From Podarcis raffonei (Eukaryota > Chordata > Lepidosauria > Squamata > Lacertidae): DNA of 64,000 nucleotides. A model generated the notes under the pieces. That model saw only the letters and a list, made by a program, of their open reading frames with translations, was not told the DNA's origin and searched no databases. Made by a program: the position numbers and the translations under genes. Shown here piece by piece: positions 23,825 to 32,600 of this stretch (position 1 is its first letter; each line of letters begins with the position of its first letter). The stretch is from assembly GCF_027172205.1 (NCBI RefSeq), contig NC_070613.1:54906001-54970000 (forward strand). Reading direction: 5' to 3'.

Positions 23825-26332
23825 CTATTTACACCCCACCCAATTGACTAGCTTGCCGCAGCCACTCTGGGGTGCTTCCAACACATATAAAGACATAATA
23901 AAACATTAAACTTTTTTAAAAGGCTTCCCTGTACAGGGCTGCCTTTAGGTGGCTCAGGGGTCAACATACCCTCCAACATTTCTCCAATGAAAATAGGGAC
24001 ACTTGGGGGGTCTGCAACCACTGTGGATGTGAGCGCCTCACTGAAGCGGGGCCTTCAGCGTAGCTGCCCCTGTTCTGTGGAGCAGCATTGCTGTCAGGAT
24101 GTCACAGGTGCCCGATATCTGTACTTTCCAGAAAGGACATTTTTGCTCCCACAGGCTTTCCCAGGTGGACAAATAGGCCTCTGCCATGAGTGTCCGCAGT
24201 GTCTTTGTTTTTAAATCCACCTTCTGTTACTTTTTGCGCTGTCATTAACGGCTTCTTGGCTGTTTTTCATTATATTTGGTACATCGCCTTCAGACCTATG
24301 TGGAATATGATTAATACGTAACAACAGCAGGCTAAAAGCCAGAGGTCTTGCTGGGGGAAAGGTGGATTTTGTGGAGAGATCTGATGGATGAGTTGGTGGC
24401 CTCACACCAACAGTCACAGAAGTTCCATGCTCAGGGGAGCAACACGAAAAAAGGGGCAGAGTTGAAGAGACCTTTGAGCAGTTGAGGGTGGAAGAATAAG
24501 AGCATGGTAGGGTATTTTGTGGGCCAGGCATGGTAAATCTGTTGGACTCCCGCAGACCCAACCAGCATTGCCCAGTGGTCAGGTTTGGTGGAAGTTGCAG
24601 TGTAGCAGCACCCAGAAGGCCACAACCTCTCCACTCCTGTTGTAGGCCTATTCCAACCGACTTCTTGAGGAACCCAGAAGATCAAGCAACCCTTAACAGA
24701 GTCTGAGGAATAAAGGTCCTGGACCAAGAATACAGCTGCTTTCTTGATACGCTCCACAATCCTATCACTTAACTCTTTCTGTATTTATTTTTGCTCTCCG
24801 CACTCCTAGGAGAAAAAGACATGATCATTTTAGGCGACTTCAGTCAAGCCCCCGACAGTGGCGACCACGACCTCTTGAGGAAGGAGAAGTTCCATCCTTT
24901 GGTCCCCGCCAGCACATTTACAAACATCAGCACAAAGAACCCTCAGGGCTCCAAGTCCGTGGACAACATCTGGATCAGTCGTAGCTTGAAAAAGGTTTTC
25001 ACTGGTAAGGTTTCGTTTTGGGAGGAAGTTTAAAATATCAAGCTTTGATTTTTAAAAAATACCTTATTGTTTATGACAATGGTTGGATGGATAGCCAAAA
25101 GGTTGTATGTGGCTTGTTAAGTGGCAAATTTCATGTCGACTTCTCCTAGCCTATTTTACACTTTACAAGCGACATACACAATGTTCATTATTGGTGTATG
25201 TTCACAGAGTTTGATCTGTGTTTGTTGGAGTAAATATATGAAGCAGAGATGTGTCTATTTATAAAAATAGCGTGCACACAACTGGGATCTGAAACTCATC
25301 CCAGCTCCTCTGGGTCTGCTACTATATATTTCCCTATGTTTGCGGATCCACATCTCTCCTTCTTAGTTTACAGGTTTAACTTTGTCAAGACTTCCTGCAG
25401 GGCCACAAAGATTAGAAACGTCGCTTTTCAGAGTGCCTAGAAATGTACTATTTCCTCTTGATTTTTAAAGAAATGCATTAGTTGCCTTTAGGAGATGCCT
25501 TTATAGACGTGGGTGGCGCTGTGGGTTAAACCACAGAGCCTAGGACTTGCCGATCAGAAGGTCGGCGGTTCGAATCCCCACGATGGGGTGAGCTCCCGTT
25601 GCTCGGTCCCTGCTCCTGCCAACCTAGCAGTTCGAAAGCACACCAGAGTGCAAGTAGATAAATAGGTACCACTCCGCCGGGAAGGTAAACGGCGTTTCCG
25701 TGTGTTGCTCTGGTTCGCCAGAAGCGGCTTAGTCATACTGGCCACATGACCGGGAAGCTGTACGCCGGCTCCCTCGGCCAGTAAAGCAAGATGAGTGCTG
25801 CAACCCCAGAGTCGGTCACGACTGGACCTAATGGTCAGGGGTCCCTTTACCTTTACCTTTATAGGCAGAAGAAACAGTGATAGGCTCATTTTTTTGGGTT
25901 GGTTTTTTATTTTCTATCACTTTATGATCTTCTTCTGAAAGCATGAGCGGTTTTCATGAGTCTCTTCATGGTCCTCCGAGGAACTAGTTAGGTGCAAAGC
26001 CATTAGATGCTCCTAAAAGATATTCACTCAAAGGTCAACATTCATATTCCAGACCCTTTGCTTTGTGCCATTGGTGGTTTCCCCCAAGTATTCACACCCA
26101 TCTTTCTCCCCTGTAAACTATTCTTTGCACAGGTCATTGGGCAGTTGTGAGAGAAGGTCTTACGAACCCCTGGATCCCTGATAACTGGTCGTGGGGTGGA
26201 GTTGCCTCAAGCCACTGCCCTGTGTTAGCTGAATTTTACACCGAAAGGGACTGGAACAGAAAGGAGATAACACGGAACGGAAATGGCGTGATAGTGGAAT
26301 GCAGCGACTCAAATGCGAAACATGAGCGATGA
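4005..26332 (+). CDS. EEPD1: EEPD1, C-terminal half (six coding exons; 5' part lies left of the window)
   Basis: EEPD1 is an endonuclease/exonuclease/phosphatase-family protein linked in mammals to 5' end resection at stalled replication forks; a membrane-associated role in cholesterol efflux has also been reported. Exons seen: 4005-4056, 14125-14235, 15584-15718, 16650-16782, 24810-25004 and 26133-26332 (stop TGA 26330-26332). All have AG/GT borders and joining phases are consistent (2,0,0,0,1,1). About 274 residues are encoded, roughly the last half of a protein I recall as about 569 aa in human; the N-terminal helix-hairpin-helix repeats must lie upstream. Recognisable stretches are KLLAVQELVDRDALEK, ELNQPTLPNIRKWKG, TFTNISTKNPQGSKS and NPWIPDNWSWGGVASSHCPV. 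The usual GDxN motif of the fold reads ILGDFSQ and the usual SDH reads SSH (human SEH as I recall). The frame is uninterrupted. Identification rests on remembered human protein, not a search. Confidence 0.95.
4365..4479. repeat. Foldback DNA-transposon (MITE) fragment
   Basis: The motifs AACTGTGGTTAG and CTAAACCATGGTTTAGC-like palindromes frame the segment and recur at 4710-4750, 41285-41530, 48435-48560 and 48950-48985. They look like one non-autonomous family. The copy is split by the tRNA-Lys SINE at 4480-4622. Confidence 0.4.
4480..4622 (-). repeat. tRNA-Lys-headed SINE with CR1-like tail
   Basis: On the minus strand it opens GGGATAGCTCAGTTGGTAGA, continues GAGACTGTTAATTTCAGGGT and then B box GGATTCAAGCC, closely resembling tRNA-Lys(CTT). 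The other end carries GGAAGGGACCACAAGGGTCA and TCTAGTCCAACC, which is the CR1 LINE 3' end. This is the architecture of CR1-mobilised SINEs. Confidence 0.75.
4790..5125 (+). mobile_element. L2 LINE 3' end, interrupted by a Sauria SINE
   Basis: The segment encodes remnants of the L2 ORF2 C terminus (FRRHPKAALFREAFNV) and then the typical 3' tail GCCGCCCAGAGTGGCTGGGG and GGGCGGGGTA. The tail resumes after the SINE as TATAAATAATAAATTATTATTG at 5465. Confidence 0.7.
5126..5464 (-). repeat. Sauria SINE 1 (inserted in L2 tail)
   Basis: Plus strand starts GGTAAAGGTAAAGGGACCCC (complement of the BovB-like 3' tail) and ends at TTTAACCCACAG within the tRNA-derived head. About 15 bases of the head are missing. 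It interrupts the L2 element at 4790-5125/5465. Confidence 0.9.
5465..5521 (+). repeat. L2 tail remnant with (TTATTG)n microsatellite
   Basis: TATAAATAATAAATTATTA continues the interrupted L2 3' tail and runs into seven or so TTATTG units. Confidence 0.7.
6033..6302 (+). repeat. Sauria SINE 2 (5'-truncated)
   Basis: It starts in the middle of the element (TTGTTCGGTCCCAGCGCCTG) and ends GGTACCTTTACCTTTTAT. The tRNA head is missing. It carries the subfamily marker CTGTACGGGCAGGGGTACC near the 3' end, shared with copy 19493-19838. Confidence 0.88.
6573..6600. repeat. (GT)n microsatellite
   Basis: About thirteen GT units with one interruption near the right end. The rest of 6303-7168 shows nothing recognisable. 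Confidence 0.95.
7169..7498. mobile_element. TA-type foldback DNA transposon (CYGTACTTT terminal repeats)
   Basis: The left end CTGTACTTTCCTGTGTATAA mirrors the right end (complement CCGTACTTTTCTGTGTATAA). Internal motif TAAGACG..CCCCCA is repeated in inverse orientation near both ends. No transposase is encoded. It resembles the CYGTATTTTT family at 14239 and 33752. Confidence 0.65.
7705..7880. mobile_element. hAT-like MITE (AAGAATTCTGGGNACTGTAGTTT family)
   Basis: TTTTAAAGCACAT near the left and ATTTAAAGGTA near the right act as degenerate inverted ends; AAGAATTCTGGGCACTGTAG lies inside. Similar fragments are at about 49080-49215 and 58670-58870. Confidence 0.5.
8245..8735 (-). mobile_element. 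LINE-1 3' end, ORF2 C terminus
   Basis: The minus strand encodes TAARILLAQKWKQEELPSIE and then WRMKLMDYAELDKLTGRIRN, the hallmark C-terminal region of vertebrate L1 ORF2, followed by an AT-rich 3' UTR. The copy is 5' truncated. Confidence 0.8.
9140..9635 (-). mobile_element. Solo-LTR-like fossil of an endogenous retrovirus
   Basis: On the minus strand the unit starts TGTTACAGG, has two tandem copies of a roughly 50-bp U3 block (about 9391-9440 and 9443-9492), a TATA box at 9367-9361 and an AATAAA signal at 9288-9283 about 75 nt later. This order is that of U3-R-U5. No internal coding part was seen beside it. The inner end is uncertain. Age: old solo relic. Confidence 0.6.
9636..12879. other. 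EEPD1 intron, mostly unique sequence
   Basis: Apart from a (GT)n run at 12151-12172 and a T/G-rich run at 12236-12255, I see no exon, gene or element I can name. It may hold old repeats too diverged to recognise by eye. Confidence 0.5.
12151..12172. repeat. (GT)n microsatellite
   Basis: Eleven GT units in the EEPD1 intron before the 14125 exon. Confidence 0.95.
12880..13496 (+). mobile_element. LINE-1 3' end, same subfamily as 2938-3425
   Basis: It encodes degraded ORF2 C-terminal sequence including LELAKLTGLIRQKP, then the same AT-rich 3' UTR with GATATTTGTAGAATAAATTT and GGAAGAAATTCTTCCAA. It is followed by (GA)n at 13497-13515. The left border is uncertain. Confidence 0.65.
14125..14235 (+). 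CDS. EEPD1: EEPD1 coding exon (FCMELNQPTLPNIRKWKG...)
   Basis: This 111-nt exon (37 codons, phase 0 at both ends) sits after ttcccttttatag-type acceptor sequence. It encodes the conserved ELNQPTLPNIRKWKG block. The donor reads AAG|gtactg, and from the next bases onward the intron is transposon terminal repeat (element 14239-14788), so the insertion sits right against the splice site. Confidence 0.95.
14239..14788. mobile_element. TA-flanked foldback transposon abutting the EEPD1 splice donor
   Basis: Ends are CTGTATTTTTCGCTCCATAA on the left and the complement of CCGTATTTTTCGCCC on the right, each bounded by TA (14237-14238 and 14789-14790). A second left-end-like sequence starts near 14324, suggesting a nested or duplicated copy. 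The interior is GC-rich with an inverted repeat around CTTCAGAGCGCAG. No transposase frame was seen. The left TA is the +2/+3 of the splice donor. Confidence 0.8.
14789..15583. other. EEPD1 intron remainder
   Basis: Nothing firm is recognised except a short foldback MITE of the ACTCAGAGTAGACCCATTGA type at about 15290-15370. Confidence 0.4.
15584..15718 (+). CDS. EEPD1: EEPD1 coding exon (CVEYSGFLWDTTAGVELKD...)
   Basis: This 135-nt exon (45 codons, phase 0/0) lies between ctctcag and gtaaca. It encodes the SGFLWDTTAGVEL block followed by a Pro/Asn-rich stretch that is variable between species, then YVAHFK. Confidence 0.93.
16028..16268. mobile_element. Tigger-like (TcMar) MITE 1
   Basis: Ends CAGTGGCACCTCGGTTTAAG and the complement CAGTGGTACCTCGGTTTATG are flanked by TA at 16026-16027 and 16269-16270. 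The terminal CAGTGGTACCTCG resembles Tigger ends. No coding capacity. Interior carries repeated GTTTAAGAAC units. Confidence 0.8.
16650..16782 (+). CDS. EEPD1: EEPD1 coding exon (VGLNDLTLVNLHLTPL...)
   Basis: This 133-nt exon lies between cctgtctag and gtaagg. It encodes the LTLVNLHL beta-strand of the nuclease fold and ends in AAFAQTLQETLK plus the first base of a glycine codon. Confidence 0.94.
17113..17488 (-). repeat. Sauria SINE 3 (near full length)
   Basis: It runs from the tail complement (AAGGTAAAGGTAAAGGG) to the head complement (ACCACAGCGCCACCCTCGTCC). It belongs to the longer type with TCACAGACAGTTTTTCTGGG in the middle. Confidence 0.92.
17530..17741 (+). mobile_element. L2 LINE 3' tail with (AAT)n
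   Basis: TTGTTAGCCGCCCTGAGCC and GGAGGGCGGGGTATAAATAA are the common L2-type tail; AAT units follow at 17691-17741. Confidence 0.65.
17742..19492. other. EEPD1 intron, no recognised element
   Basis: AT-rich sequence with short homopolymers (C-run near 17940, G-runs near 19110 and 19268). No exon or clear repeat family was recognised. Confidence 0.45.
19493..19838 (-). repeat. Sauria SINE 4 (CCCGTACGGGCC subfamily)
   Basis: Near the tail it reads ACCCCTGCCCGTACGGGCCA and TCTTGACAGACTCTGGGG, differing from the CCATTAGGTCCAGTC majority. The head complement at 19830 is partial. Confidence 0.9.
19998..20133. mobile_element. hAT-type foldback MITE, copy A
   Basis: Ends CAGGCATAGGCAAACTC and complement match at the right; both halves form a hairpin around GGACTACAACTCCCATCA. 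Exact 8-bp duplication GTCTAATC at 19990-19997 and 20134-20141. The element is 136 bp. Confidence 0.9.
20338..20687 (+). repeat. Sauria SINE 5 (full length)
   Basis: Head GGGTGGCGTTGTGGGTTAAA, B box GGTTCGAATCC, tail GGGGTCCCTTTACCTTTTAC. Sense on the plus strand. Confidence 0.93.
21586..22107. mobile_element. hAT-type non-autonomous transposon with CATAGCTGTCAAC ends, long copy
   Basis: Inverted ends CATAGCTGTCAAC/GTTGACAGCTATG are flanked by an exact 8-bp duplication TGTAGAAA (21578-21585 and 22108-22115). TCCCTTA recurs four times near the left end and three times near the right. An open frame of 229 codons (21260-21949) runs across it but starts outside and matches nothing I know. Size 522 bp. 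Confidence 0.88.
22289..22469 (-). repeat. tRNA-Ala-headed SINE
   Basis: On the minus strand it starts GAAGGGCTGTAGCTCAGCGC and has GCTTTGCACACAGAAGGCGC, close to tRNA-Ala; the tail ends AAGGCAGCTTCCTACGT, a common squamate SINE end. Confidence 0.7.
23275..23314. repeat. (GT)n(TGTC)n microsatellite
   Basis: GT units pass into seven TGTC units. Confidence 0.95.
23780..23955 (-). mobile_element. L2 LINE 3' tail with (TTA)n
   Basis: Fourteen TTA units (23781-23822) precede TTTACACCCCACCCAATTGA and CCGCAGCCACTCTGGGGTG, the complement of an L2-type tail. Confidence 0.6.
24810..25004 (+). CDS. EEPD1: EEPD1 coding exon with the ILGDF motif
   Basis: This 195-nt exon lies between cactcctag and gtaagg. 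It encodes EKDMIILGDFSQAPDSGD, then the conserved TFTNISTKNPQGSKS and VDNIWISRSLKKVFTG segments. The GDF acidic residue belongs to the metal-binding site of the fold in related nucleases. An 8-kb intron loaded with repeats precedes it. Confidence 0.96.
25508..25862 (+). repeat. Sauria SINE 6 (full length)
   Basis: Head GTGGGTGGCGCTGTGGGTTA, B box GGTTCGAATCC, tail CCCTTTACCTTTACC. A likely target duplication CCTTTATAG flanks it. It lies 270 bp upstream of the last EEPD1 exon, sense strand same as the gene. Confidence 0.94.
26133..26332 (+). CDS. EEPD1: EEPD1 last coding exon
   Basis: The exon follows ttctttgcacag and encodes HWAVVREGLTNPWIPD..., then SWGGVASSHCPVLAEF and a polar tail ending SNAKHER before TGA. 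The SSHCPV segment corresponds to the SDHxP histidine motif of the family. The C-terminal KHER tail matches the human protein as remembered. Confidence 0.96.
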
Positions 26333-26610
26333 TGAAAGAAGATGCAAACCACGCCCTTTCCTCGAAGGGGTGGTCAGAAGATCCCTTTGCTCAAGGCCTG
26401 ACAGTGAACCGGAACTGCCTTTTTTCTCATTTAAAAAGAATCCGCTTCTGCTTTTAACATCTCCCTTTTCCATTCCCACCTCTGTGTCCCTTAATGGATG
26501 TTTTAGGGTATCCCATCTTTTGTGTTTTGTGACTTTTTACGGGGACTTGGTGGACACGGATGTGCTTGGATACCTGACAACTCCAAATAAAATGCACTTT
26601 TTAATACTGT
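26333..26610 (+). other. EEPD1: EEPD1 3' UTR with polyadenylation signal
   Basis: AATAAA stands at 26586-26591, about 255 nt after the stop, giving a short 3' UTR with cleavage expected near 26605-26615. The end is inferred from the signal only; longer isoforms cannot be excluded. Confidence 0.6.
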
Positions 26611-26937
26611 ACAGTCATGATCTCCCTCTCTGATTTCTAATGAAATGTCACACAATACAGATAAAGAGAAGCCCACGAAAGGGCAGATTAATTTATAGCA
26701 TATGTATAGCATATGTAGTATATTTCAGTGATAAACAGACTAGTGAATGCTGTTTGCTATCCTATCACTTACAGTAGGAATTGTGGCAGCATACTGAACA
26801 TGTGTTGGGAGTATTCACAAAATAGGGAACACACAAGTCTGCAGCTTGGCTTAAGCGATTGCTCTAAAAATTTGTTCCATCTACATGCGAAACTGAAACC
26901 TGAATAACTATTATCTATCCAGTCAAGCCCTCCAGAG

Positions 26938-27072
26938 CAGGCACCCCCAAACTCTGCTCTCCAGATGTTTTGGGACTACAATGCCCATCATCCCTGACCA
27001 CTGGTCCTGTTAGCTAGGGATGATGGGAGTTGTAGTCCCAAAACATCTGGAGGCCGAGTTTGGGGGAGCCTG
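26938..27072. mobile_element. hAT-type foldback MITE, copy B
   Basis: Ends CAGGCACCCCCAAACTC and complement AGGCTCCCCCAAACTC, with the same DNA hairpin core as copy A. Exact 8-bp duplication CTCCAGAG at 26930-26937 and 27073-27080. 135 bp. Confidence 0.9.
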
Positions 27073-27982
27073 CTCCAGAGCGTGTATGGCATTATAAGGA
27101 AAAGGATAAACTTTCACCAAGGAACTTAGGCTTTCATAAGAGCTACTTCATATATTCCAGTTCTCATCTGCAAGCTGTATTTTATATAGCTGAAACTAAC
27201 ATTTGAAAAATACCTGCATGTTTCAAAAGTATTGATCTCTGCATAAATATACTAGACCAGAATTATTCCTGTAGCCTTCTTTGGTGATCACTCGTAGCCG
27301 AGTAAAATTGTCTTCCATAAACACAGTTTATAAACACAAGATTAAAATGGTCTGAATGGAAAGGGCCCATTTGGGGGAAGCTTCACTTATTTGAACTCCA
27401 GAGTTTTCCTAAGTTTCACATTGGAAACTTTGGTCTTTGGTTCTTCTACAGCATGTTTTACTGATGGGAAAAAATGGTCCTGAGTGTTCTCTAGCATGAA
27501 CTCAGCCCTCTGAAGTTTCTTTCCTAATCAAGCTCACCGTTCCTGATCTGTTTATTATAAGAAGCAAGTGAAGACTTGTTTGAAAATAATTATTTGCCCT
27601 ATGGTTTTCACTGTGTGTTACTGAAATGTACTTCTGGCTTCATATTTCACTTCACGGAATATCACTGTTCTTCTAGAAACATAGCTGATAAATTTTAAAA
27701 GCAAAATAACTAAATATATTTTGGATATGCATGCACTTCAGATGTCCATCAGTGGCAGGTATGCAAAAATGGTCTGTAAGGAGTAGCTGTTAAAACTGTA
27801 ATTTGAAAAAGTTTAACCCATGAGCTTGCTGAGCAGAATACAGCCTTGTGTTTAGATCTGCAGACTAATAACTCCCTGTTAAACCCATACACCAAGATAA
27901 GATTTTTCCATTTCGGTAAAATGGAAGCTTTTCTAGCAAAGTAACTTGGAGACATATGAGAGACTTTCCTTCCTAAATTACT

Positions 27983-28350
27983 AAGGTAAAGGAAAAGGAC
28001 CCCTGGATGGTTAAGTCCAGTCAGAGGCAACTATGGGGTGCGGTACTCATTTCACTTTTCAGGCCAGGGGAGCCAGTGTTTGTCGACAGACAGCTTTCCA
28101 GGTCATGTGGCCAGCATGACTAAACCACTTCTGGCACAATGGAACACCGTGATGGAAACCAGAGCGCATGGAAACGCCATTTACCTTCCTGCCACAGCGG
28201 TACCTATTTATCTACTTGCACTGGCATGCTTTCAAACTGCTAGGTTGGTAGAAGCTGGGACAGATCAATGGGAGCTCACCCCGTTGCGGGGACTCGAACC
28301 GCCAACTTTCCGATCGGCAAGCCCAAGAGGCTCAGTGGTTTAGATCACAG
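27983..28350 (-). repeat. Sauria SINE 7 (diverged)
   Basis: AAGGTAAAGGAAAAGGACCC to GGTTTAGATCACAG. More substitutions than the other copies and an internal insertion (AATGGAACACCGTGATGG) suggest an older copy. Confidence 0.9.
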
Positions 28351-28465
28351 CTCACAATATCCTTCTGCCATCTTTTCACTGATGAATTCTGCATGTAACT
28401 CCTGTGACACTTCGTCAACACCAGTATATGAAGACGCATAAAGACTGAGCTCTTTTAAGGTAGAT

Positions 28466-28597
28466 CAGGCATAGGCAAACTCGGCCTGCCAGATGTTTTG
28501 GGACTATAACTCCCATCATCCCTAGCTAACAGTGGTCAGGGATGATGGGAACTGTAGTCTCAAAAAACATCTGGAGGGCTGAGTTTGCCTATGCCTG
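28466..28597. mobile_element. hAT-type foldback MITE, copy C
   Basis: Ends CAGGCATAGGCAAACTC on both sides. Exact 8-bp duplication AGGTAGAT at 28458-28465 and 28598-28605. 132 bp. Confidence 0.9.
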
Positions 28598-29397
28598 AGG
28601 TAGATCAATGGCTGAGATACTGGCTTGATGCTGATGGTGCCCTGCTGTGGTTTTCTGTTTTTCTTAAACAATTGCCCTAAAGAAAAATTCCAAAGAAAAA
28701 AAGTGCCTTACCCCATTGGGGTAGGGATGCGAACTCCTGGCTTGGAAGGTGAAACTTCCATGTCTAACAGTTGTAAGGTGTGGTAAATAATGTATTGGTA
28801 CCACTGATGTATGGTTTAGGTTTAAGTCTTTCATGTTTCTCTTTCATCAGGAAGTATCTTATCTATCAGATAAATCCACAAAGCACGCAGCTACACGCCA
28901 GCCCTAGGACTGTGACTCAAAAGGACTAAAGTGATTTAAATCCATATACTGTGTGTTAACTATTTGAGAGTCATGAGCACTGTCCACTTTTTAGTAACAG
29001 ATCTAATAGAAAGAATCTTTTTGGCATTCAGCTAACTTATTTATTTCAGTGTATCCAGCTATCACAGCTTGATCGATGGATACAATTCAACTGGATTATG
29101 TCATTTATATGGGTGATTCTCCAGATAAATAAATAAAGTGCTTCTGTCATGGTTTGATTTGCTCTTAAGCATTAAAAGTTGAATGGTCTAAAAGTTGAGC
29201 CCTAAACTGTTCACTTGGGCACTAACAATCTGTTAGGCACTAACCACATGTTAATCCAGTAACAGGCTTATCTGAGTTTCGGTGCCTCCCAAAACTCTGA
29301 AAGGCAGAGGTGTCTTGGGGTCGGAAGATTATGTCTACTATAGGATGCTTAGATGTGTTCATCTCTAGGTTAAAAAGTAAAACGAGATGGTTCAGAG

Positions 29398-29653
29398 CAG
29401 GGGTCAGCAAACTTTTTCAGCAGGGGGCTGGTCCACTGTCCCTCAGACCTTGTAGGGGGCCGAACTATATTTTTTTTGGGGGGGGGGGGATGAACAAATT
29501 CCTATGCCCCACAAATAACCCAGAGATGCATTTTAAATAAAAGGACACATTCTACTCAAGTAAAAACACACTGATTCCCGGACCGTCTGTGGGCCGGATT
29601 GAAAAGGCGATTGGGCCGGATCCGGCCCCCGGGCCTTAGTTTGCCTACCCATG
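29398..29653 (+). mobile_element. hAT-Charlie-like MITE (CAGGGGTCAGCAAACTTTTT)
   Basis: Left end CAGGGGTCAGCAAACTTTTT, right end TTAGTTTGCCTACCCATG. The flanks GTTCAGAG and ATTTAGAG agree at six of eight bases, a decayed duplication. The reverse-oriented sister copy is at 36474-36732. Confidence 0.8.
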
Positions 29654-32600
29654 ATTTAGAGGCAAAAAAGAGAGCCTTGTAAAACGCTTATTTTGGCCAC
29701 CAGCATAGGTTGGCATAAAATACCGTATTTTTCCATGTATTATTATTATTATTATTATTAGAATTAAAGACACTTGTCATTGAGTTAGCAGTATAAGGTT
29801 TCTCCACCAATAAAACGCAGGTATAATTGCTCTCTTTATTGAAACTCTGAAGTTTTCCCCCCATTAAATTTTAGAGGAGCCACAGATCTAATAGCAAAGA
29901 TGTCTTGTCAATTATAAATAAACAGCGTGAGACTTTCTGGTGAGACCCGTACACATACAATACAACCCTTATTTATTTTGGAACTTAACAACAGGTTGTC
30001 ACAATTTTTAAAAATCCCAAAAGGTTTACAAAAGCACCGTTACAAATCTACAACACTTTATATAACAACATTGGTGCTGGAAAAATCGCCTGAGGTGGGG
30101 GTTTTTTTGCTGGGCAAGTGATTTGCTGACTTCAAGAATTGTGCCTTGCACTGAACTATCGTCACACGTTAGGAATAATGTGAAGTGAATAGTAAGCATT
30201 GAAATGGCACTAGCAATTTTTGGTAAGGCCCGCTGTCGACTGCAAATAAGATGACTGCATTGACAGAACACAGGGTTTGTACCTTTATGTACTATAGTTA
30301 TTCTGTTTATCTTATGAGGATGTTTTCCGCCTGTGCCATAAACCGCAACACATTGCCACATGTGCAATTAATTGTTGTAAACAGCTCTTGATTTTTAAAA
30401 ATGAGGGGCAGTACATAATTGTTTAGATAAATAAAGTTAACAGCAACTATGCTACGCAAAAGACCACAGATCAGGTACAGCACATGAATGTGTGAATCCA
30501 CCTCGTGTAGCTAAGGTTTAGGTAGGTACAAATAGTATACAGGAACCATTGTGCTGGTTGAAATACAGATAATTACTGTTGCGGCTATTTACAGTACTCA
30601 GCAATCTTCTCGAGAAAAAGGCTTTTGTATTAAAATTATACATCAACGTATTTGGTAAATATCCAAGGAGGCAGGAGTGTACAAACCCCTAATGTGCTAA
30701 ACCTGTTATCATTCAAGTTGTTACCCCAGCATACTATGAAGTTACTAATGCTCTGTGCTGTAGTAACTTCTGGTACAATATCCTGCAACCTATTGCCCAC
30801 ATGGCTATAAAAACCCAGTAAATACTGATGTGGAGGCTTATACTAAGCTGCTTTAAGCTCTGTTTCTTTGATTAATACATGTATAAGGCTGCTGATGTGT
30901 TAACTTGTGTTAATCGTATAGCCATGTGACATCCACTAAGTTATGGAGCTGATTTACACAGACATGAAAGCTGACATCTGTGGGGAATAGGAGACTGTTC
31001 AAAACAGAACAGTCTGTATGAGAGTTAGATGCACTTACAGCAACAGGAGTCTCTTGAATTCAATGAATGAAAGACAGAAACTGTATTAAGAATAGAAAAT
31101 TGAGGCTGCCGTATGTGTTCTAGGCCCATGTTTTGTAAAATATTTTGGTTAAAAATTGTACTTCATCACCCCATTGCAGAACACTACGTCCAGGCATCTA
31201 GCTCAACGTATATTATTAAATTGGAAAATATTCATTTCTTTGCATTGCCCATGATAAATGAGATTTTCATGACAGGCTATTATAAGCCAATTTTTATAAC
31301 TTTAAAACAGGAGTGGTCTTCACAGCGCTTGAATTCATGGTGGGTGGTTATGCCATTATTGCATCAATGAGTTCCAGGCTCTCTTTTTTAAAAAAATGCA
31401 AGCAACTCTGTAGAAGAGTGGAAGGATATGGAGATTCTATCCTAGTGTATTCCTCTGGGGTTCTTCATATTTTGAAAACCTTTTTTTTTTAGAAACAAAA
31501 ATGGCATTGTGGTACTTGAGTGATCTGGACATGCAGAAGAGAAATGTGTTCTGCCTTTATGGTGCTCGTAGATGGGTCCTGAGCACCAAAATGCTTAGGA
31601 TGGATCCTGAGCACTTCTGTTGCTTCCTGCCCCTGTCCCCGGCCACTCCGGCTGTTGGTGAGGGAGTGATGGTGTAAAGGCAGAACGGGTGGAGTTGGGG
31701 CCTGCACCTAGGAGGTGCTAAACTGATGAAACCAGTAATTGTACCTGGCAGGTAGAAAACTAGTTGCTAAGGAAGGTTGTGCCATTGCCGATGAAGTTAT
31801 ATCTGTATTGAGAAAAGCATTATACATATAAGGGCCATGAATTACATATCTTTATATGTTTGCAAGTTTCCTATATGGATTAATGGCCAATGAAGCATTT
31901 TCACAATACAGAAAATGGATATTTTGCTCCGCAGAATTGTAATGATCTGTGATACCTGCATCTTACTGTAAGAAAATCCAATTTCAAACATTCTCCTTCC
32001 TTATTTCCTCTTGATGCACGCTCAAAAAATGTGTTGAAATATGTGAGAAATCCTCTTACGGAGCTCTTTAGTGGAGTACTATGAACAATGGGAGAAAGCA
32101 TCTTTTACCATTTCACATATACTCCACCGTTATTGAAATGCATATGGAGGAAAAAATCATTGACGTCAACAGGACCATACTATTGTAACTGCCCTGTGAA
32201 CTTTCACCACAACCTAATCTTTGCACCACCTACTTTTGGAACGTTCCAACGAATTCCAACCAGACCTTTGAAGGGTATGCATGCAGATTAAAGATTATAA
32301 ACTATGGCCAGAGTTGCATCCCATGGAGCCAGGCTGCCTGTAGTGTCCTGGTTTTCCAAGGCAGTCTTCCAATTGCCACAGCTAAGAAGCACAGATTTCC
32401 TTGAGCCCTGAAAGTCAGATCACATTGTAGGTAGGCACCGGTCCTCAGAAACAACAGCACACTGGGAGTCATGATGTGTCAGTTTTGACACAGAATCAGG
32501 GTTGGAAGAGGCAGACCCCCACTACTAAAAGCCCCTTTATTAGGGGATCATTGATGAAGAATCTTAGCTAACACATGACTGGAGCCTAACTGGGAAATGT

